A stretch of DNA of 57,140 bases, from contig JAEWAE010000020.1 in NCBI GenBank assembly GCA_023391835.1, positions 1-57,140 on the forward strand. Reading direction: 5' to 3'. Made by a program: the position numbers and the translations under genes. The notes beneath the pieces are model-generated. The model saw nothing but the letters and a program-made list of their open reading frames with translations. It had not been told where the DNA came from and did not search any database. Positions 23,225-32,137 of the stretch are shown here, in pieces. This stretch comes from Bacillota bacterium. GTDB lineage: Bacteria > Bacillota > Clostridia > Oscillospirales > Ethanoligenentaceae. The first letter of the stretch is position 1, and each line of letters starts with the position of its first letter.

Positions 23225-24970
23225 ATGGGGGAAAACATCGTCTTTCGATTTATTCGGCAGCATAAGTTCTCGTATATTGCCGGCATCCTGTTTATGCTGC
23301 TTGCGTCCTATGTGCAGACGCTTTTTCCGAAAGTGCTGGGCGACACGGTGGATATTCTCAAAGACCGGCATTTCGCCGCGGCCGCCGTCTATCGCAACAT
23401 CGGCTTCATCCTGCTCATCGCCGCGGGCACCTTTGTGTTTACCTACCTGTGGCGCAATCTGGTCGTCGGCAACGCCCGCCGGCTGGAATGTGACCTGCGG
23501 GAGGAGCTTTTCGGCCATTTCCAGGTCCTTTCGCCCGAGTTTTACAGCACCCGCAAGACCGGCGACCTCATCGCCTATGCCATCAACGACATAAACGCCG
23601 TGCGCATGACCTTCGGCCCGGCGCTTGCCATGTCTGTCAACGGCGTCGTCGTGTGCTGCATATCGGTGTGGTCGATGGCCCACGCGGTCAACTGGGGGCT
23701 AACGCTGCTGGCGCTGGTGCCGGTGCCGCTGATGGTGGCCATCATGATCCGCATCGGGCAGCTGGTCAAGCAGCGTTTCCGCCGCGTGCAGGAAACCTTC
23801 GCCTCCATTTCCGACCGTGTCAACGAAAACATCAACGGCAGCCGGGTCATCAAGGCCTATGCCCAGGAGGATGCCGAGGTGATGCGTTTTGAGACGCTCA
23901 ACGCCCGCATGCGCGACTCGAATCTGGGCATGGTGCGGGTTTCCTCGGTGCTGTCGCCGCTCATCGAGCTGTGCTTCACGCTCAGCTTCGTGCTCAACCT
24001 TATCCTCGGCGGCAATCTGGTGCTCCGGGGACGCATCTCGCTGGGCGATTTCGTGGCCTTCAACGGTTATCTGACGATGATTCTGGCACCCATCCTTTCC
24101 ATCGGGCGGGTCATCACCATCTTCCAGCGCGGCATGGCATCGCTTGGGCGGCTCAACGACATCCTGAAGGTGCCGCCCAAGCTGCGCGACACCGGCCGCG
24201 TGACGCGGCTGCCGGCGGATTACGCCATCCGCATCCACGACCTTTCCTTCACCTACCCCGGCGCGTCGGAAGAGTCGCTGCGCCACATTTCCCTGGATGT
24301 GCCCAAGGGCCACACGCTGGGCATCGTGGGCCGCACCGGCTCGGGCAAAAGCACCCTGTGCAGCCTGCTGCTCAAGCTCTATAACGTGGAGGACGGCAGG
24401 ATCTTTTTCGGCGACACCGACATCAATTCCCTGCGGATAGAGACGCTGCGCGGCTCCTTCGGCTTCGTGCCGCAGGACACTTTCCTTTTCCGGGCCTCCA
24501 TCGCCGATAACATCCGCTTTTTCAGCCCCGACTATTCCGACGAGGCCGTGCGCCGGGCCGCCCGCGACAGCTGCATCGAAAAAAGCATCCGCACGCTGCC
24601 CGGCGGCTTTGCCACCGTGTTGGGCGAGCGGGGCGTCAATCTTTCCGGCGGGCAGAAGCAGCGCATCGCCATCGCCCGGGCGCTGATCCGCGACCCGAAA
24701 ATTCTTATGCTCGACGATTCCCTCTCGGCGGTGGACACCGTCACCGAAACCGCCATTCTTGAAAACCTGCGCCGGCTGCGGCAGGGCAAAACCACCCTCA
24801 TCGTCGCCAGCCGCATTTCGGCGGTGATGCAGGCCGACGAAATTCTCGTGCTCGACGGGGGCGAAATCAAAGAACGCGGCACCCATGAGCAGCTGCTGCG
24901 GGAAGGGGGGCTTTACCGTGAAATCTACGACTACCAGTTCCGCGCCGAAAGCGCCGACGACGCCTCATAA
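23225..24970 (+). CDS. ABC exporter half-transporter A (non-canonical Walker B)
   Basis: This 581-residue protein has six membrane helices (about 15-300) and a C-terminal nucleotide-binding domain. Motifs are Walker A GRTGSGKST, signature LSGGQKQ and Walker B ILMLDDSLSAVDT, in which the catalytic Glu is Asp. This is the hallmark of one partner in heterodimeric exporters such as BmrC/BmrD or TM287/288, where one ATP site is slow or dead. AAAGGGG precedes the ATG. The next gene overlaps by 53 bp and encodes the partner. The exported substrate is unknown; drugs or lipids are likely. Confidence 0.9.
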   Translation: MGENIVFRFIRQHKFSYIAGILFMLLASYVQTLFPKVLGDTVDILKDRHFAAAAVYRNIGFILLIAAGTFVFTYLWRNLVVGNARRLECDLREELFGHFQVLSPEFYSTRKTGDLIAYAINDINAVRMTFGPALAMSVNGVVVCCISVWSMAHAVNWGLTLLALVPVPLMVAIMIRIGQLVKQRFRRVQETFASISDRVNENINGSRVIKAYAQEDAEVMRFETLNARMRDSNLGMVRVSSVLSPLIELCFTLSFVLNLILGGNLVLRGRISLGDFVAFNGYLTMILAPILSIGRVITIFQRGMASLGRLNDILKVPPKLRDTGRVTRLPADYAIRIHDLSFTYPGASEESLRHISLDVPKGHTLGIVGRTGSGKSTLCSLLLKLYNVEDGRIFFGDTDINSLRIETLRGSFGFVPQDTFLFRASIADNIRFFSPDYSDEAVRRAARDSCIEKSIRTLPGGFATVLGERGVNLSGGQKQRIAIARALIRDPKILMLDDSLSAVDTVTETAILENLRRLRQGKTTLIVASRISAVMQADEILVLDGGEIKERGTHEQLLREGGLYREIYDYQFRAESADDAS

Positions 24971-26729
24971 GCGCCAGACCTTCCGCCGTCTGCTGGCGCT
25001 CAACCGCCCGGAGCTGCGGCGCATCATTCTGGCGGCGCTGTGCGTGCTGCTGGTCAACGGCGCGCTGCTCATCAAGCCCTATATTCTCAAGGTCGTCATC
25101 GACGATTTTCTCACCCGGCGCGCCGCCCAGCATGGGCTGTATTCCCTCACCGCCATGGGTGTGCTCTATTTTGCGGTGGTGCTGCTCAGCGGCTTTTTTG
25201 GCGTCGCGCAGGTCAACCTCATCAACACGGCGGGGCAGAATATCATGCGCACTCTGCGGGGGAGGGTCTTCCGCACCATCCAGTTCCTGCCGCTGCGGTT
25301 TCTTGACAAGACCTCCTCCGGCAGCCTCATCACCCGGGCCACCAACGACGTGGAGGCTTTGAGCGAGTTTTACACCGACGTGCTCATCAGCCTGTTTCAG
25401 GATGTCTTCCTCATTCTGGGCATCATCGGCGCCATGCTGGCGATGGATGTGCGGCTGACGCTGGTGTCTTTCTGCGTCATCCCGGTGATGCTCACCATCA
25501 TTTTCCTCATGCGCACCAAGGTCAAACGGAATTTTCAGAAAATGAAAGCCCTCATCGGGCACATCAACGGCTTCATGGCGGAAAATCTCGCGGGCATGAA
25601 GACCGTGCAGATTTTCCACGGCGAAGCGGAAAAGCACCGGGAATTCCACGCTCTCAACGGCGAGTATTATGCGGTGACAAAATTCCAGGTCTGGCTCAAC
25701 AGCATCCTTAAGCCGGCAACCACCGTCTTTCAGAATCTGGCCATTTCGCTGCTCATCTGGTACGGCATGGGCAAAATCGCCGCCGGCACTCTTGAGATCG
25801 GCGTGCTCTACGCCTTCACCACGTATATCCGCCAGTTTTTCGACCCCATTTCAGATCTGGCCGACAATTACACCAACATCCAGTCGGCCTTTGTGTCGGC
25901 CGACCGCATTTTGGAGCTGCTGGATCAGCAGAACTCGCTGGAGGACCTCGACCGGGGGCAGAGCGCCGGGCGCATCGCAGGCGAAATCGAGTTCCGGCAT
26001 GTCTGGTTTGCCTACAGCGGGGAAAACTGGGTGCTCAAAGACGTGAGCTTCACGGTGCCCAAAGGTCGCACCGCCGCCTTCGTGGGTGAGACCGGCGCCG
26101 GCAAAACCACCATCATCAGCCTTATCAGCGGCTTTTACCGCGTCCAGCGCGGAGAAATCCTTATCGACGGGGTGAATATCGACTCCATCAAAAAGCGTGA
26201 CCTGCGGCGCAACATCGCCGTGGTGCTGCAGGATGTATTCCTCTTTTCCGACACCATCGCGAGCAACATCACCCTCAACGACCCCATACCGGAAGAGACT
26301 GTCCAGCGGGCGGTGGACGCCGCCTGCGCCCGCGAGTTTGTCGACGGCCTGCCCGGGGGCATCCGTGAGCCGGTGATGGAGCGGGGCAACACCCTGTCGG
26401 CCGGCCAGCGCCAGCTGATTTCCTTCGCGCGGGCCATTGCCCACGACCCGGCCGTCATCGTGCTCGACGAGGCCACCGCCAATATCGACTCCCACACCGA
26501 GCAGCTTATCCAGCGGGCCATCGACCACATGGCGAAGGACCGTACCGCCCTGATCATCGCCCATCGGCTTTCCACCATCCGGGGTGCCGACCGCATCATC
26601 GTGCTCCAGAATGGCCGCATCGTCGAGACGGGCACCCACGCGGAGCTGATGGCCGCCGACGGCTATTACCGCCATATGGAGGAAGAGGGGCTCAGCGGCG
26701 AGGCGTCCCTGTCGGCCGCCGGGGCCTGA
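24918..26729 (+). CDS. ABC exporter half-transporter B (canonical Walker B)
   Basis: This 603-residue partner of the preceding gene has an N-terminal basic tail, six membrane helices and a nucleotide-binding domain with Walker A GETGAGKTT, signature LSAGQRQ and Walker B VIVLDEATAN with the catalytic Glu. The GTG start at 24918 follows GGGGGG by 7 nt; an ATG at 24885 lacks a ribosome site. The long overlap with the first gene suggests coupled translation and fixed 1:1 assembly. Confidence 0.9.
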   Translation: MKSTTTSSAPKAPTTPHKRQTFRRLLALNRPELRRIILAALCVLLVNGALLIKPYILKVVIDDFLTRRAAQHGLYSLTAMGVLYFAVVLLSGFFGVAQVNLINTAGQNIMRTLRGRVFRTIQFLPLRFLDKTSSGSLITRATNDVEALSEFYTDVLISLFQDVFLILGIIGAMLAMDVRLTLVSFCVIPVMLTIIFLMRTKVKRNFQKMKALIGHINGFMAENLAGMKTVQIFHGEAEKHREFHALNGEYYAVTKFQVWLNSILKPATTVFQNLAISLLIWYGMGKIAAGTLEIGVLYAFTTYIRQFFDPISDLADNYTNIQSAFVSADRILELLDQQNSLEDLDRGQSAGRIAGEIEFRHVWFAYSGENWVLKDVSFTVPKGRTAAFVGETGAGKTTIISLISGFYRVQRGEILIDGVNIDSIKKRDLRRNIAVVLQDVFLFSDTIASNITLNDPIPEETVQRAVDAACAREFVDGLPGGIREPVMERGNTLSAGQRQLISFARAIAHDPAVIVLDEATANIDSHTEQLIQRAIDHMAKDRTALIIAHRLSTIRGADRIIVLQNGRIVETGTHAELMAADGYYRHMEEEGLSGEASLSAAGA

Positions 26730-26778
26730 GCGCGTCCGGCCCCAAACCTCAATCCGACCGAAAAAGCGAGGCTGTATC

Positions 26779-27309
26779 ATGGAACTGCAAACCACACGCA
26801 CCATCCTGCGCCCATGGGAAGAATCGGACGCACCGACTCTCTATGAATACGCCCGCGACCCGCGGGTGGGCCCGGCGGCGGGCTGGCCGCCCCACACAGA
26901 CGTGGAAAACAGCCGGCAGATCATTCGGGACATACTGTCGGCGCCCGAAACCTACGCCCTCATGCTCCGGGAAGGCGGCGGCCCCGTCGGGTGCGTGGGC
27001 CTCAACGGCTATACACCGGGCAAAATGAGCGCCGAGGTCGGCTACTGGCTCGGCGTACCCTACTGGGGCCGGGGTCTGATACCGGAGGCCGTGGGGGAGC
27101 TCATCCGCCACGCCTTTACGGATCTGGGGCTGGAAACGCTCTGGTGCGGCTATTATGAAGGCAATGAAAAATCCCACCGCGTCCAGCAAAAATGCGGCTT
27201 CCGCTATCACCATACGAATGCCGAAACGCCCTGCCCCCTGCTGCATGAGACCCGCACGGAGCATTTCAGCCGCCTCACCAAAGAGCAGTGGGCGGCAGGC
27301 GCTAAATAA
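26779..27309 (+). CDS. GNAT acetyltransferase, RimJ/RimL-like
   Basis: This 176-residue GNAT N-acetyltransferase has the N-terminal LRPWEESDAPTLYEYARD, the acetyl-CoA loop region YWGRGLIPEAVGELIRHAF and the late NEKSHRVQQKCGFRYH typical of the RimJ/RimL group, which acetylates N-terminal amino groups or small amines. The substrate is not known. GAGG lies 9 nt before the ATG. It follows the exporter pair by 49 bp without a hairpin and may be its last cistron. Confidence 0.85.
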   Translation: MELQTTRTILRPWEESDAPTLYEYARDPRVGPAAGWPPHTDVENSRQIIRDILSAPETYALMLREGGGPVGCVGLNGYTPGKMSAEVGYWLGVPYWGRGLIPEAVGELIRHAFTDLGLETLWCGYYEGNEKSHRVQQKCGFRYHHTNAETPCPLLHETRTEHFSRLTKEQWAAGAK

Positions 27310-27346
27310 AGCCGGCATGAGCGGCCTTTCCCGCCGTGCCGGCTTT
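27308..27346. terminator. Bidirectional terminator
   Basis: AAAGCCGGC (27308-27316) and GCCGGCTTT (27338-27346) frame a looped stem between the convergent GNAT and HAD genes; the GNAT stop codon lies in the 5' arm. Confidence 0.7.
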
Positions 27347-27366
27347 AAGCGACGCGGCCGCCGCGT

Positions 27367-28209
27367 CTACAGCGTGGGCAGCACCTGCGACAGCCAGCGG
27401 GCCACACCGTCCCGGTCGTGGGCGTCGGTCATGTAAGCGGCCGCCTGCCGGCAGAGGGGCGTAGCGTTGGCCACCGCCACCCCGGCGCCCACGAAGGCGA
27501 GCATGGGGGCGTCGTTATCCCCGTCGCCGAAAGCGGCGGTCTCTTCCGGCGAAATACCCAGCCGCTGCAGCAGCGCCGCCAGCGCGCGGTGCTTGCCGCC
27601 CCGGCTGTCGGATATTTCGATAAAGCACGCCCGCGACGCGGTGAGATAAATGCCGGGCACGCGCCGTTCCAACTCGGCCCATATGCGGCGGCGGAATTCC
27701 TCGTCGGTGAAAGACAGGTCAATGGTGTCAAGGGTGCTCCGCCGGGCACGGATAAAGGCAAGGATATCCGCCACCGGACGGCGGGTATCCCGGATATAGC
27801 CCACGCCCCATGCGGAAACGCCGAAGGCCGCCGGGTCGGCATAATAGGCGGCCGAGCAGTAGGGCACGCCGTCCTGCAGCGCCTCGCAGGCCACCGTGCC
27901 GGACTCCACCGCTTCCCCCGCCACCGCCAGGATGCCGTCCACCGCCTCGGGACGCAGCCGGTGACGGAAAAGGCACCGTCCCTCCGGCAGCGCATACGCA
28001 GCGGCGCCGTTGGAGGTGATGGCGAAACGGATGCCCGGCAGGTCGGTCACTTCCCTGGGCAGGGAGGTGAAGGGCCGGCCGCTGGCGATGATCACTTCCC
28101 GCCCGCTGCGGATCATCTCGCCGATGGCCGCGCGGTTGCGGGGGGAAAGCCGGCCCTCCCCGTCGAGAGTGGTACGGTCGAGATCCAGCGCAATGCAGCG
28201 AATGGCCAT
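27367..28209 (-). CDS. HAD-superfamily phosphatase, Cof type
   Basis: This 280-residue cytoplasmic Cof-type HAD enzyme has motif I IALDLDRTTLDGEG (nucleophile Asp and acid/base Asp separated by one residue; the second position is DxDRT), motif II IASGR and motif IV FGDGDNDAPML. The C2 cap lies between (about residues 85-205). Cof-type members dephosphorylate sugar phosphates, FMN or PLP. ATG 28209 follows AAGGA by 10 nt; the GTG three codons upstream is too close to the ribosome site. Confidence 0.88.
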   Translation of the reverse strand: MAIRCIALDLDRTTLDGEGRLSPRNRAAIGEMIRSGREVIIASGRPFTSLPREVTDLPGIRFAITSNGAAAYALPEGRCLFRHRLRPEAVDGILAVAGEAVESGTVACEALQDGVPYCSAAYYADPAAFGVSAWGVGYIRDTRRPVADILAFIRARRSTLDTIDLSFTDEEFRRRIWAELERRVPGIYLTASRACFIEISDSRGGKHRALAALLQRLGISPEETAAFGDGDNDAPMLAFVGAGVAVANATPLCRQAAAYMTDAHDRDGVARWLSQVLPTL

Positions 28210-28248
28210 GGCAGGCACTTCCTTTCCGATGGATACGGGCGGCGCCGG

Positions 28249-28277
28249 TTGAAAAAGCCGCCGGGGCGGGCTATACT
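28249..28277 (+). promoter_or_regulatory. yjbQ promoter
   Basis: TTGAAA (28249-28254), 17 bp, TATACT (28272-28277), about 60 bp before the start codon. Confidence 0.65.
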
Positions 28278-28336
28278 GGGAGCAGGAGCGGCAGGCGCCG
28301 CCCCGCTTTTTTTATAATTTTAAGGAGAAATGGGAC

Positions 28337-28732
28337 ATGCTCGACTGCTATCGTCTGCAGACCGACCGGGAGGGGTTTATCGATATCACCGGCCCGGTGG
28401 AAGAATCCCTGCGCAAAAGCGGCGTGCACGAGGGGATCTGCGTGGTCTACTGCCCCCACACGACCGCGGGAGTCACCATCAACGAGAATGCCGACCCCGA
28501 CGTGCGCCGCGACCTGCTGCTGGGGCTAAGCCGGGCGCTGCCCGACCGGCCGGATTTCCGCCACGCCGAGGGCAACTCCGCCGCACACCTCAAGGCCTGC
28601 TGCGTAGGCTCCAGCGTGACCATCCCCATCGCCGACGGCGGGCTGGTGCTGGGCACCTGGCAGGGCGTCTATTTTGCCGAATTCGACGGGCCGCGCCGGC
28701 GCGGCTTTTACGTTAAAATTCTGGCCGGATGA
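28337..28732 (+). CDS. yjbQ: YjbQ family protein (UPF0047, secondary thiamine-phosphate synthase-like)
   Basis: This 131-residue single-domain protein has the family core VVYCPHTTAGVTINENADPDVRRDL (shown in parts: His in CPHTTAG, then NENADP) and the late GTWQGVYFAEFDGPR. Family members can complement thiamine-phosphate synthase loss weakly; the physiological role is unclear. AAGGAG lies 9 nt upstream of the ATG. Its 3' end overlaps the convergent serine hydrolase gene by 20 bp. Confidence 0.88.
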   Translation: MLDCYRLQTDREGFIDITGPVEESLRKSGVHEGICVVYCPHTTAGVTINENADPDVRRDLLLGLSRALPDRPDFRHAEGNSAAHLKACCVGSSVTIPIADGGLVLGTWQGVYFAEFDGPRRRGFYVKILAG

Positions 28733-29816
28733 GTGGCAGCGCCGAAAAAACGGCCGCGTGAAGCACCCGGCGCAGCCGCAGCAGCGGGTTTTGCTCCCGG
28801 GTGGGATGCACCCGGTTGGTGAGCAACAGCACATACAGCCCCGTCTCGGGCGAAACCAGCAGGTGAGTGCCGGTGAAACCGGTGTGGCCAAAGGCACGGG
28901 GGTCGGCAAACGCCCCGGCGCAGCTGGTGTAGCCGCCCGCCAGCTGAAAGACCAGCCCCCGGTTTTCGGCCATGCCGGGCGTATAATTGCGGATGGCCGC
29001 CCGCAGCGTGGAGGGTGCAAGGTAGCGGCCCCGTGGCGTTTCGCCGCCGCAGGCGAGCATCTGCGCCAGACGGATGCCGTCCGTCAGGTCGGAAAAGACC
29101 CCCGCGTTGCCGCTCACCCCATTCAGGAACCGGGCGTTTTCGTCGTGGACGACCCCGCGCAGCCATTCGCCGGTGGCCGGGTCCCTCTCGGTGAAGGCGG
29201 CATGGGTCGCCTGGGATGGGTCGACCAGCCGCCCCCCGTGCAGCGGGTGGTAACCGGTGGCGGTCATCCCCAGCGGGCCGAAAACCGCCTCCCTGGCGAT
29301 ACGGTCCAGCGGTGCCGAAAAGATGCGCTCGAGGATCTTGCCCAGCAAAATGAAGCCCATGCAGCTGTAAATCACCGCCGACCCCACGGGAGCCGCCAGT
29401 GGCGCGCGCAAAATGGCCGCCGCCGCGTCCTCCGGCGAAGCGGCGGTCTGCTCAAGCGGCAGCGCGGCGGGCAGCCCCGCCGTGTGCGTCAGCAGGTGAA
29501 ACAGCGTGATGCTCCGTTTATCCGCCGGCACCGGGCCGAGATAGCGGCCGATGGTGTCCGCCAGGTCGAGGGTGCCGTCTTCCAGCAGCCGCAGCGCGGT
29601 CAGTCCGGCGGCATACACCTTGGTCAGCGAGGCCAGGTCATATGGGGTGTGCACCGTCACCGGCTCGGCCTCGGGCGTGTAGGAAGTAACCCCCCAGGCC
29701 TCGCACACATAGACATGGTCGCGCACGCCGATTACCAACGCCGCCGACGGCACGGCCCGGGTGTGCACGGCCTCACTGACCAGAGATGCCGCCTTTTGAA
29801 ATCGTGGGTCCGTCAT
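28713..29816 (-). CDS. Serine hydrolase, beta-lactamase/DD-peptidase (class C-like) family
   Basis: This 367-residue protein has the active-site SxxK in DLASLTKVY, a Tyr motif YSC (usually YxN) in VIYSCMGF, and HTG in GHTGFTGT in place of KTG. The family includes esterases, DD-peptidases and beta-lactamases; no signal peptide or lipobox is seen, so a cytoplasmic esterase-type role is more likely than antibiotic hydrolysis. The ATG at 29816 follows AGAGG by 9 nt; longer upstream frames are not supported. A promoter lies at 29848-29876. Confidence 0.85.
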   Translation of the reverse strand: MTDPRFQKAASLVSEAVHTRAVPSAALVIGVRDHVYVCEAWGVTSYTPEAEPVTVHTPYDLASLTKVYAAGLTALRLLEDGTLDLADTIGRYLGPVPADKRSITLFHLLTHTAGLPAALPLEQTAASPEDAAAAILRAPLAAPVGSAVIYSCMGFILLGKILERIFSAPLDRIAREAVFGPLGMTATGYHPLHGGRLVDPSQATHAAFTERDPATGEWLRGVVHDENARFLNGVSGNAGVFSDLTDGIRLAQMLACGGETPRGRYLAPSTLRAAIRNYTPGMAENRGLVFQLAGGYTSCAGAFADPRAFGHTGFTGTHLLVSPETGLYVLLLTNRVHPTREQNPLLRLRRVLHAAVFSALPLIRPEF

Positions 29817-29847
29817 ATAACCCGCCCTCTTTTCTTTCGCTACCTCT

Positions 29848-29876
29848 ATGATACCGCACAAGGAACGCGAAAACAA
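29848..29876 (-). promoter_or_regulatory. Serine hydrolase promoter
   Basis: On the minus strand TTGTTT (29871-29876), 17 bp, TATCAT (29848-29853). Confidence 0.5.
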
Positions 29877-29976
29877 GCACAGGGGGCACACTCCCCCCAC
29901 GGGTTGTGCGGGGCTGACGGCCCGGAGCCTGTTTGACGGAATGCCTGCATTTTTTGCCCCGACATGAAAAAAAGCC

Positions 29977-30006
29977 TTGACATCCGGTTCCGGAATGGGA
30001 TACAAT
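29977..30006 (+). promoter_or_regulatory. Strong promoter of the leader-peptide/ABC exporter operon
   Basis: TTGACA (29977-29982), 18 bp, TACAAT (30001-30006). The transcript should start near 30013 and begins with a hairpin GCGGCG/CGCCGC (30016-30021 / 30027-30032). About 290 nt of leader precede the first exporter gene. Confidence 0.75.
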
Positions 30007-30062
30007 ACCATTGTTGCGGCGGATTGCGCCGCCTGAATTTATGACAAAAGGAGGTGGGCAGT

Positions 30063-30212
30063 ATGATTCTTCTCAATCGCTTGGGTGGGAAATACCGTGT
30101 CGTGCTGGCGGGCGTCGAGCGCATCGGCGGCGTTGTGACGGCATTCTCGGCTTTTTCGCGTGTGGGTACGGATGATTGCTGCCCGCCCGTTTCCGATACC
30201 GGTCCGGTCTGA
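30063..30212 (+). CDS. 49-residue leader peptide of an attenuated ABC exporter operon
   Basis: An open frame starts with ATG 9 nt after AAAAGGAGG and encodes a small basic-to-neutral peptide (MILLNRLGGKYRVVLAG... ending DDCCPPVSDTGPV). Near its end two Cys codons (TGC TGC) are followed by two Pro codons (CCG CCC), a context where ribosomes can pause. It lies between a strong promoter and a strong terminator that precedes the exporter genes. The layout is like Bacillus subtilis bmrB, a 54-residue leader that controls bmrCD by ribosome-mediated attenuation; I see no sequence identity I can claim. Its likely job is regulatory, as a translated sensor. Confidence 0.65.
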   Translation: MILLNRLGGKYRVVLAGVERIGGVVTAFSAFSRVGTDDCCPPVSDTGPV

Positions 30213-30234
30213 CCCGGCCTATGCGGATGCGTGC

Positions 30235-30267
30235 AGCCCTTCTCCGTTCCCGGAGAAGGGCTTTTTT
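30235..30267 (+). terminator. Leader (attenuator) terminator upstream of the exporter pair
   Basis: A perfect 12-bp stem (AGCCCTTCTCCG / CGGAGAAGGGCT, 30235-30246 and 30251-30262) with a 4-nt loop and TTTTTT tail. Because the exporter ATG is only 38 bp further on and no other promoter is seen between, readthrough here should set exporter expression. The 5' arm GCCCTTCTCC (30236-30245) can also pair with GGAGGTGGGC (30050-30059), the leader's ribosome site, with one wobble and one mismatch. Confidence 0.85.
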
Positions 30268-30304
30268 GCGTCCTTTTTCGTCACTTTAGAAAGGGGGATA
30301 CCCT

Positions 30305-32137
30305 ATGTCCGGAAAATCCCGCCGCACCGCCGGCTTTATCGGGACGATGATCCGACCCGTGCTGCCCCTGTTTTTCGCGGCGGGCGTGTGCCTGCTGCTC
30401 AGCACCGCCCTCAACACGCTGATTCCCCAGGCGGTCAGCGTCGCCATGGATACCCTCGCCGCCGGCCGGCCGGCGGATATTTCCCCGGCCGTGCTCGGCC
30501 GGCTGGGCCTTGCGCATGCTTCGCCCGGCACCGTACTGTGGCTGTGCGCCGGTGCCGTGCTGCTCTCTTCGCTGCTGGCGGGGGTGTGCAGCTACGGCAG
30601 CCAGCTCAGCGCCGCCAAGGGCTCCGAGACGGCCGTGCGCGGCCTGCGGGACCGGCTGTTCGCCCATATCCAGCGGCTGCCCTATCTGTGGCACACCGGC
30701 AATCAGACGGGTGACATCATCCAGCGCTGTACGTCGGATGTGGACGTCGTGCGCAGTTTCGTGGGTTCCCAACTGCTGGAGGTGGTGCGCACCGGCATCC
30801 TCGTCACCCTCACGACCATCGTGATGGCCCTGATGAACTGGCGGATCACGCTGGTGGCCGTGTCTTTTCTCGTCGTTATCTTTTTCTACTCGGTGCTGTT
30901 TTACGGCCGCATCGCCGGGCGGTTCCTTGAAGCCGACGAGTCGGAGGGGCGTCTTTCCTCCATCACGCAGGAAAATCTCACCGGCGTGCGGGTGGTGCGC
31001 GCCTTCGGGCGGGAGCGGTATGAGACCGCGCGCTTTAAGCGGGCCAACGACGAATTCGCCGACCTCTGGCTGCGGCTCGGGCAGCTGCTCAGCGCTTACT
31101 GGAGTCTGGGCGACCTCATCACCGGGCTGCAGATCCTGACGGTCTCGGCCGTGGGCATCTGGCAGACGGTGCAGGGTGCCATCACACTGGGCCAGTTTCT
31201 GGCCTTTGTTTCCTACGACACCATGCTGATCTGGCCGGTGCGCTCGATGGGGCATGTGCTTTCCGAAATGAGCAAGACGGGCGTGTCGCTGCGCCGGATT
31301 CAGTACATCCTCGATTCCCCGGCGGAAGAGGAGCCGCCCGACGCGCTGGAACCGCCCATGACCGGCGACATCGAGTTTTCCCACGTGAGCTTTGCCTTCG
31401 GGGAGGGCCAGCCGGTGCTGCGGGACGTGAGCCTGCGCATCCCGGCGGGGAGCACCTTCGCCATCCTCGGCGGCACGGGCAGCGGCAAATCCACCCTCAT
31501 GCACCTGCTCGACCGGCTGTATGATCTGCCGCCCGGCAGCGGCACCATCACTGTCGGCGGGGTGGATATCCGCCGCATCCGCCGCGCCCACCTGCGCCGG
31601 AATATCGGCATGGTGCTGCAGGAGCCCTTCCTTTTTTCCCGCACCATTGAGGAAAACATCCGGGCGTCCCGGCCGGATGCCGGACGCGAGCCGGTGCGCC
31701 GCGCCGCGCAAATCGCCGCCGTCGACGGCGCGGTGATGGAATTTCCCGACGGCTACGACACCATGGTGGGCGAGCGGGGCGTCACCCTTTCCGGCGGACA
31801 GAAGCAGCGGGTGGCCATCGCCCGCATGCTGATGCAGCGGGCGCCTATCCGGGTATTCGACGATTCCCTGTCGGCCGTGGACACCGAGACCGACGAAAAG
31901 ATCCGCGCCGCCCTGCGCCGGCAGGGCGGGCCAGCCACCACCATCCTGATTTCCCACCGCGTCACGACGCTGATGCAGGCCGACCGCATCCTCGTGCTGG
32001 AAAACGGCCGCGTGGCGGAAAGCGGCACCCACCGCGAGCTGCTGGCCCGGGGCGGCATTTACCGCAAAATTTACGACGTGCAGGCGGGGCGGGATGAGAC
32101 CGACGCGACAAAGGAGGCACCCGGCGATGGGATATGA
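30305..32137 (+). CDS. ABC exporter half-transporter C (non-canonical Walker B)
   Basis: This 610-residue half-transporter has six membrane helices (about 15-310) and a nucleotide-binding domain with Walker A GGTGSGKST, signature LSGGQKQ and Walker B IRVFDDSLSAVDT, where Asp replaces the catalytic Glu. AAAGGGGG is 7 nt before the ATG. With the next gene (11-bp overlap) it forms a BmrCD/TM287-288-like heterodimer. It is controlled by the upstream leader and terminator, so the substrate may be a translation-targeting compound (inference). Confidence 0.9.
   Translation: MSGKSRRTAGFIGTMIRPVLPLFFAAGVCLLLSTALNTLIPQAVSVAMDTLAAGRPADISPAVLGRLGLAHASPGTVLWLCAGAVLLSSLLAGVCSYGSQLSAAKGSETAVRGLRDRLFAHIQRLPYLWHTGNQTGDIIQRCTSDVDVVRSFVGSQLLEVVRTGILVTLTTIVMALMNWRITLVAVSFLVVIFFYSVLFYGRIAGRFLEADESEGRLSSITQENLTGVRVVRAFGRERYETARFKRANDEFADLWLRLGQLLSAYWSLGDLITGLQILTVSAVGIWQTVQGAITLGQFLAFVSYDTMLIWPVRSMGHVLSEMSKTGVSLRRIQYILDSPAEEEPPDALEPPMTGDIEFSHVSFAFGEGQPVLRDVSLRIPAGSTFAILGGTGSGKSTLMHLLDRLYDLPPGSGTITVGGVDIRRIRRAHLRRNIGMVLQEPFLFSRTIEENIRASRPDAGREPVRRAAQIAAVDGAVMEFPDGYDTMVGERGVTLSGGQKQRVAIARMLMQRAPIRVFDDSLSAVDTETDEKIRAALRRQGGPATTILISHRVTTLMQADRILVLENGRVAESGTHRELLARGGIYRKIYDVQAGRDETDATKEAPGDGI

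Noticed and set aside
28713..29816. Antibiotic-resistance class C beta-lactamase
   Set aside because: There is no export signal, the Tyr motif is YSC and the third motif is HTG, so an esterase or peptidase-like role is more likely.
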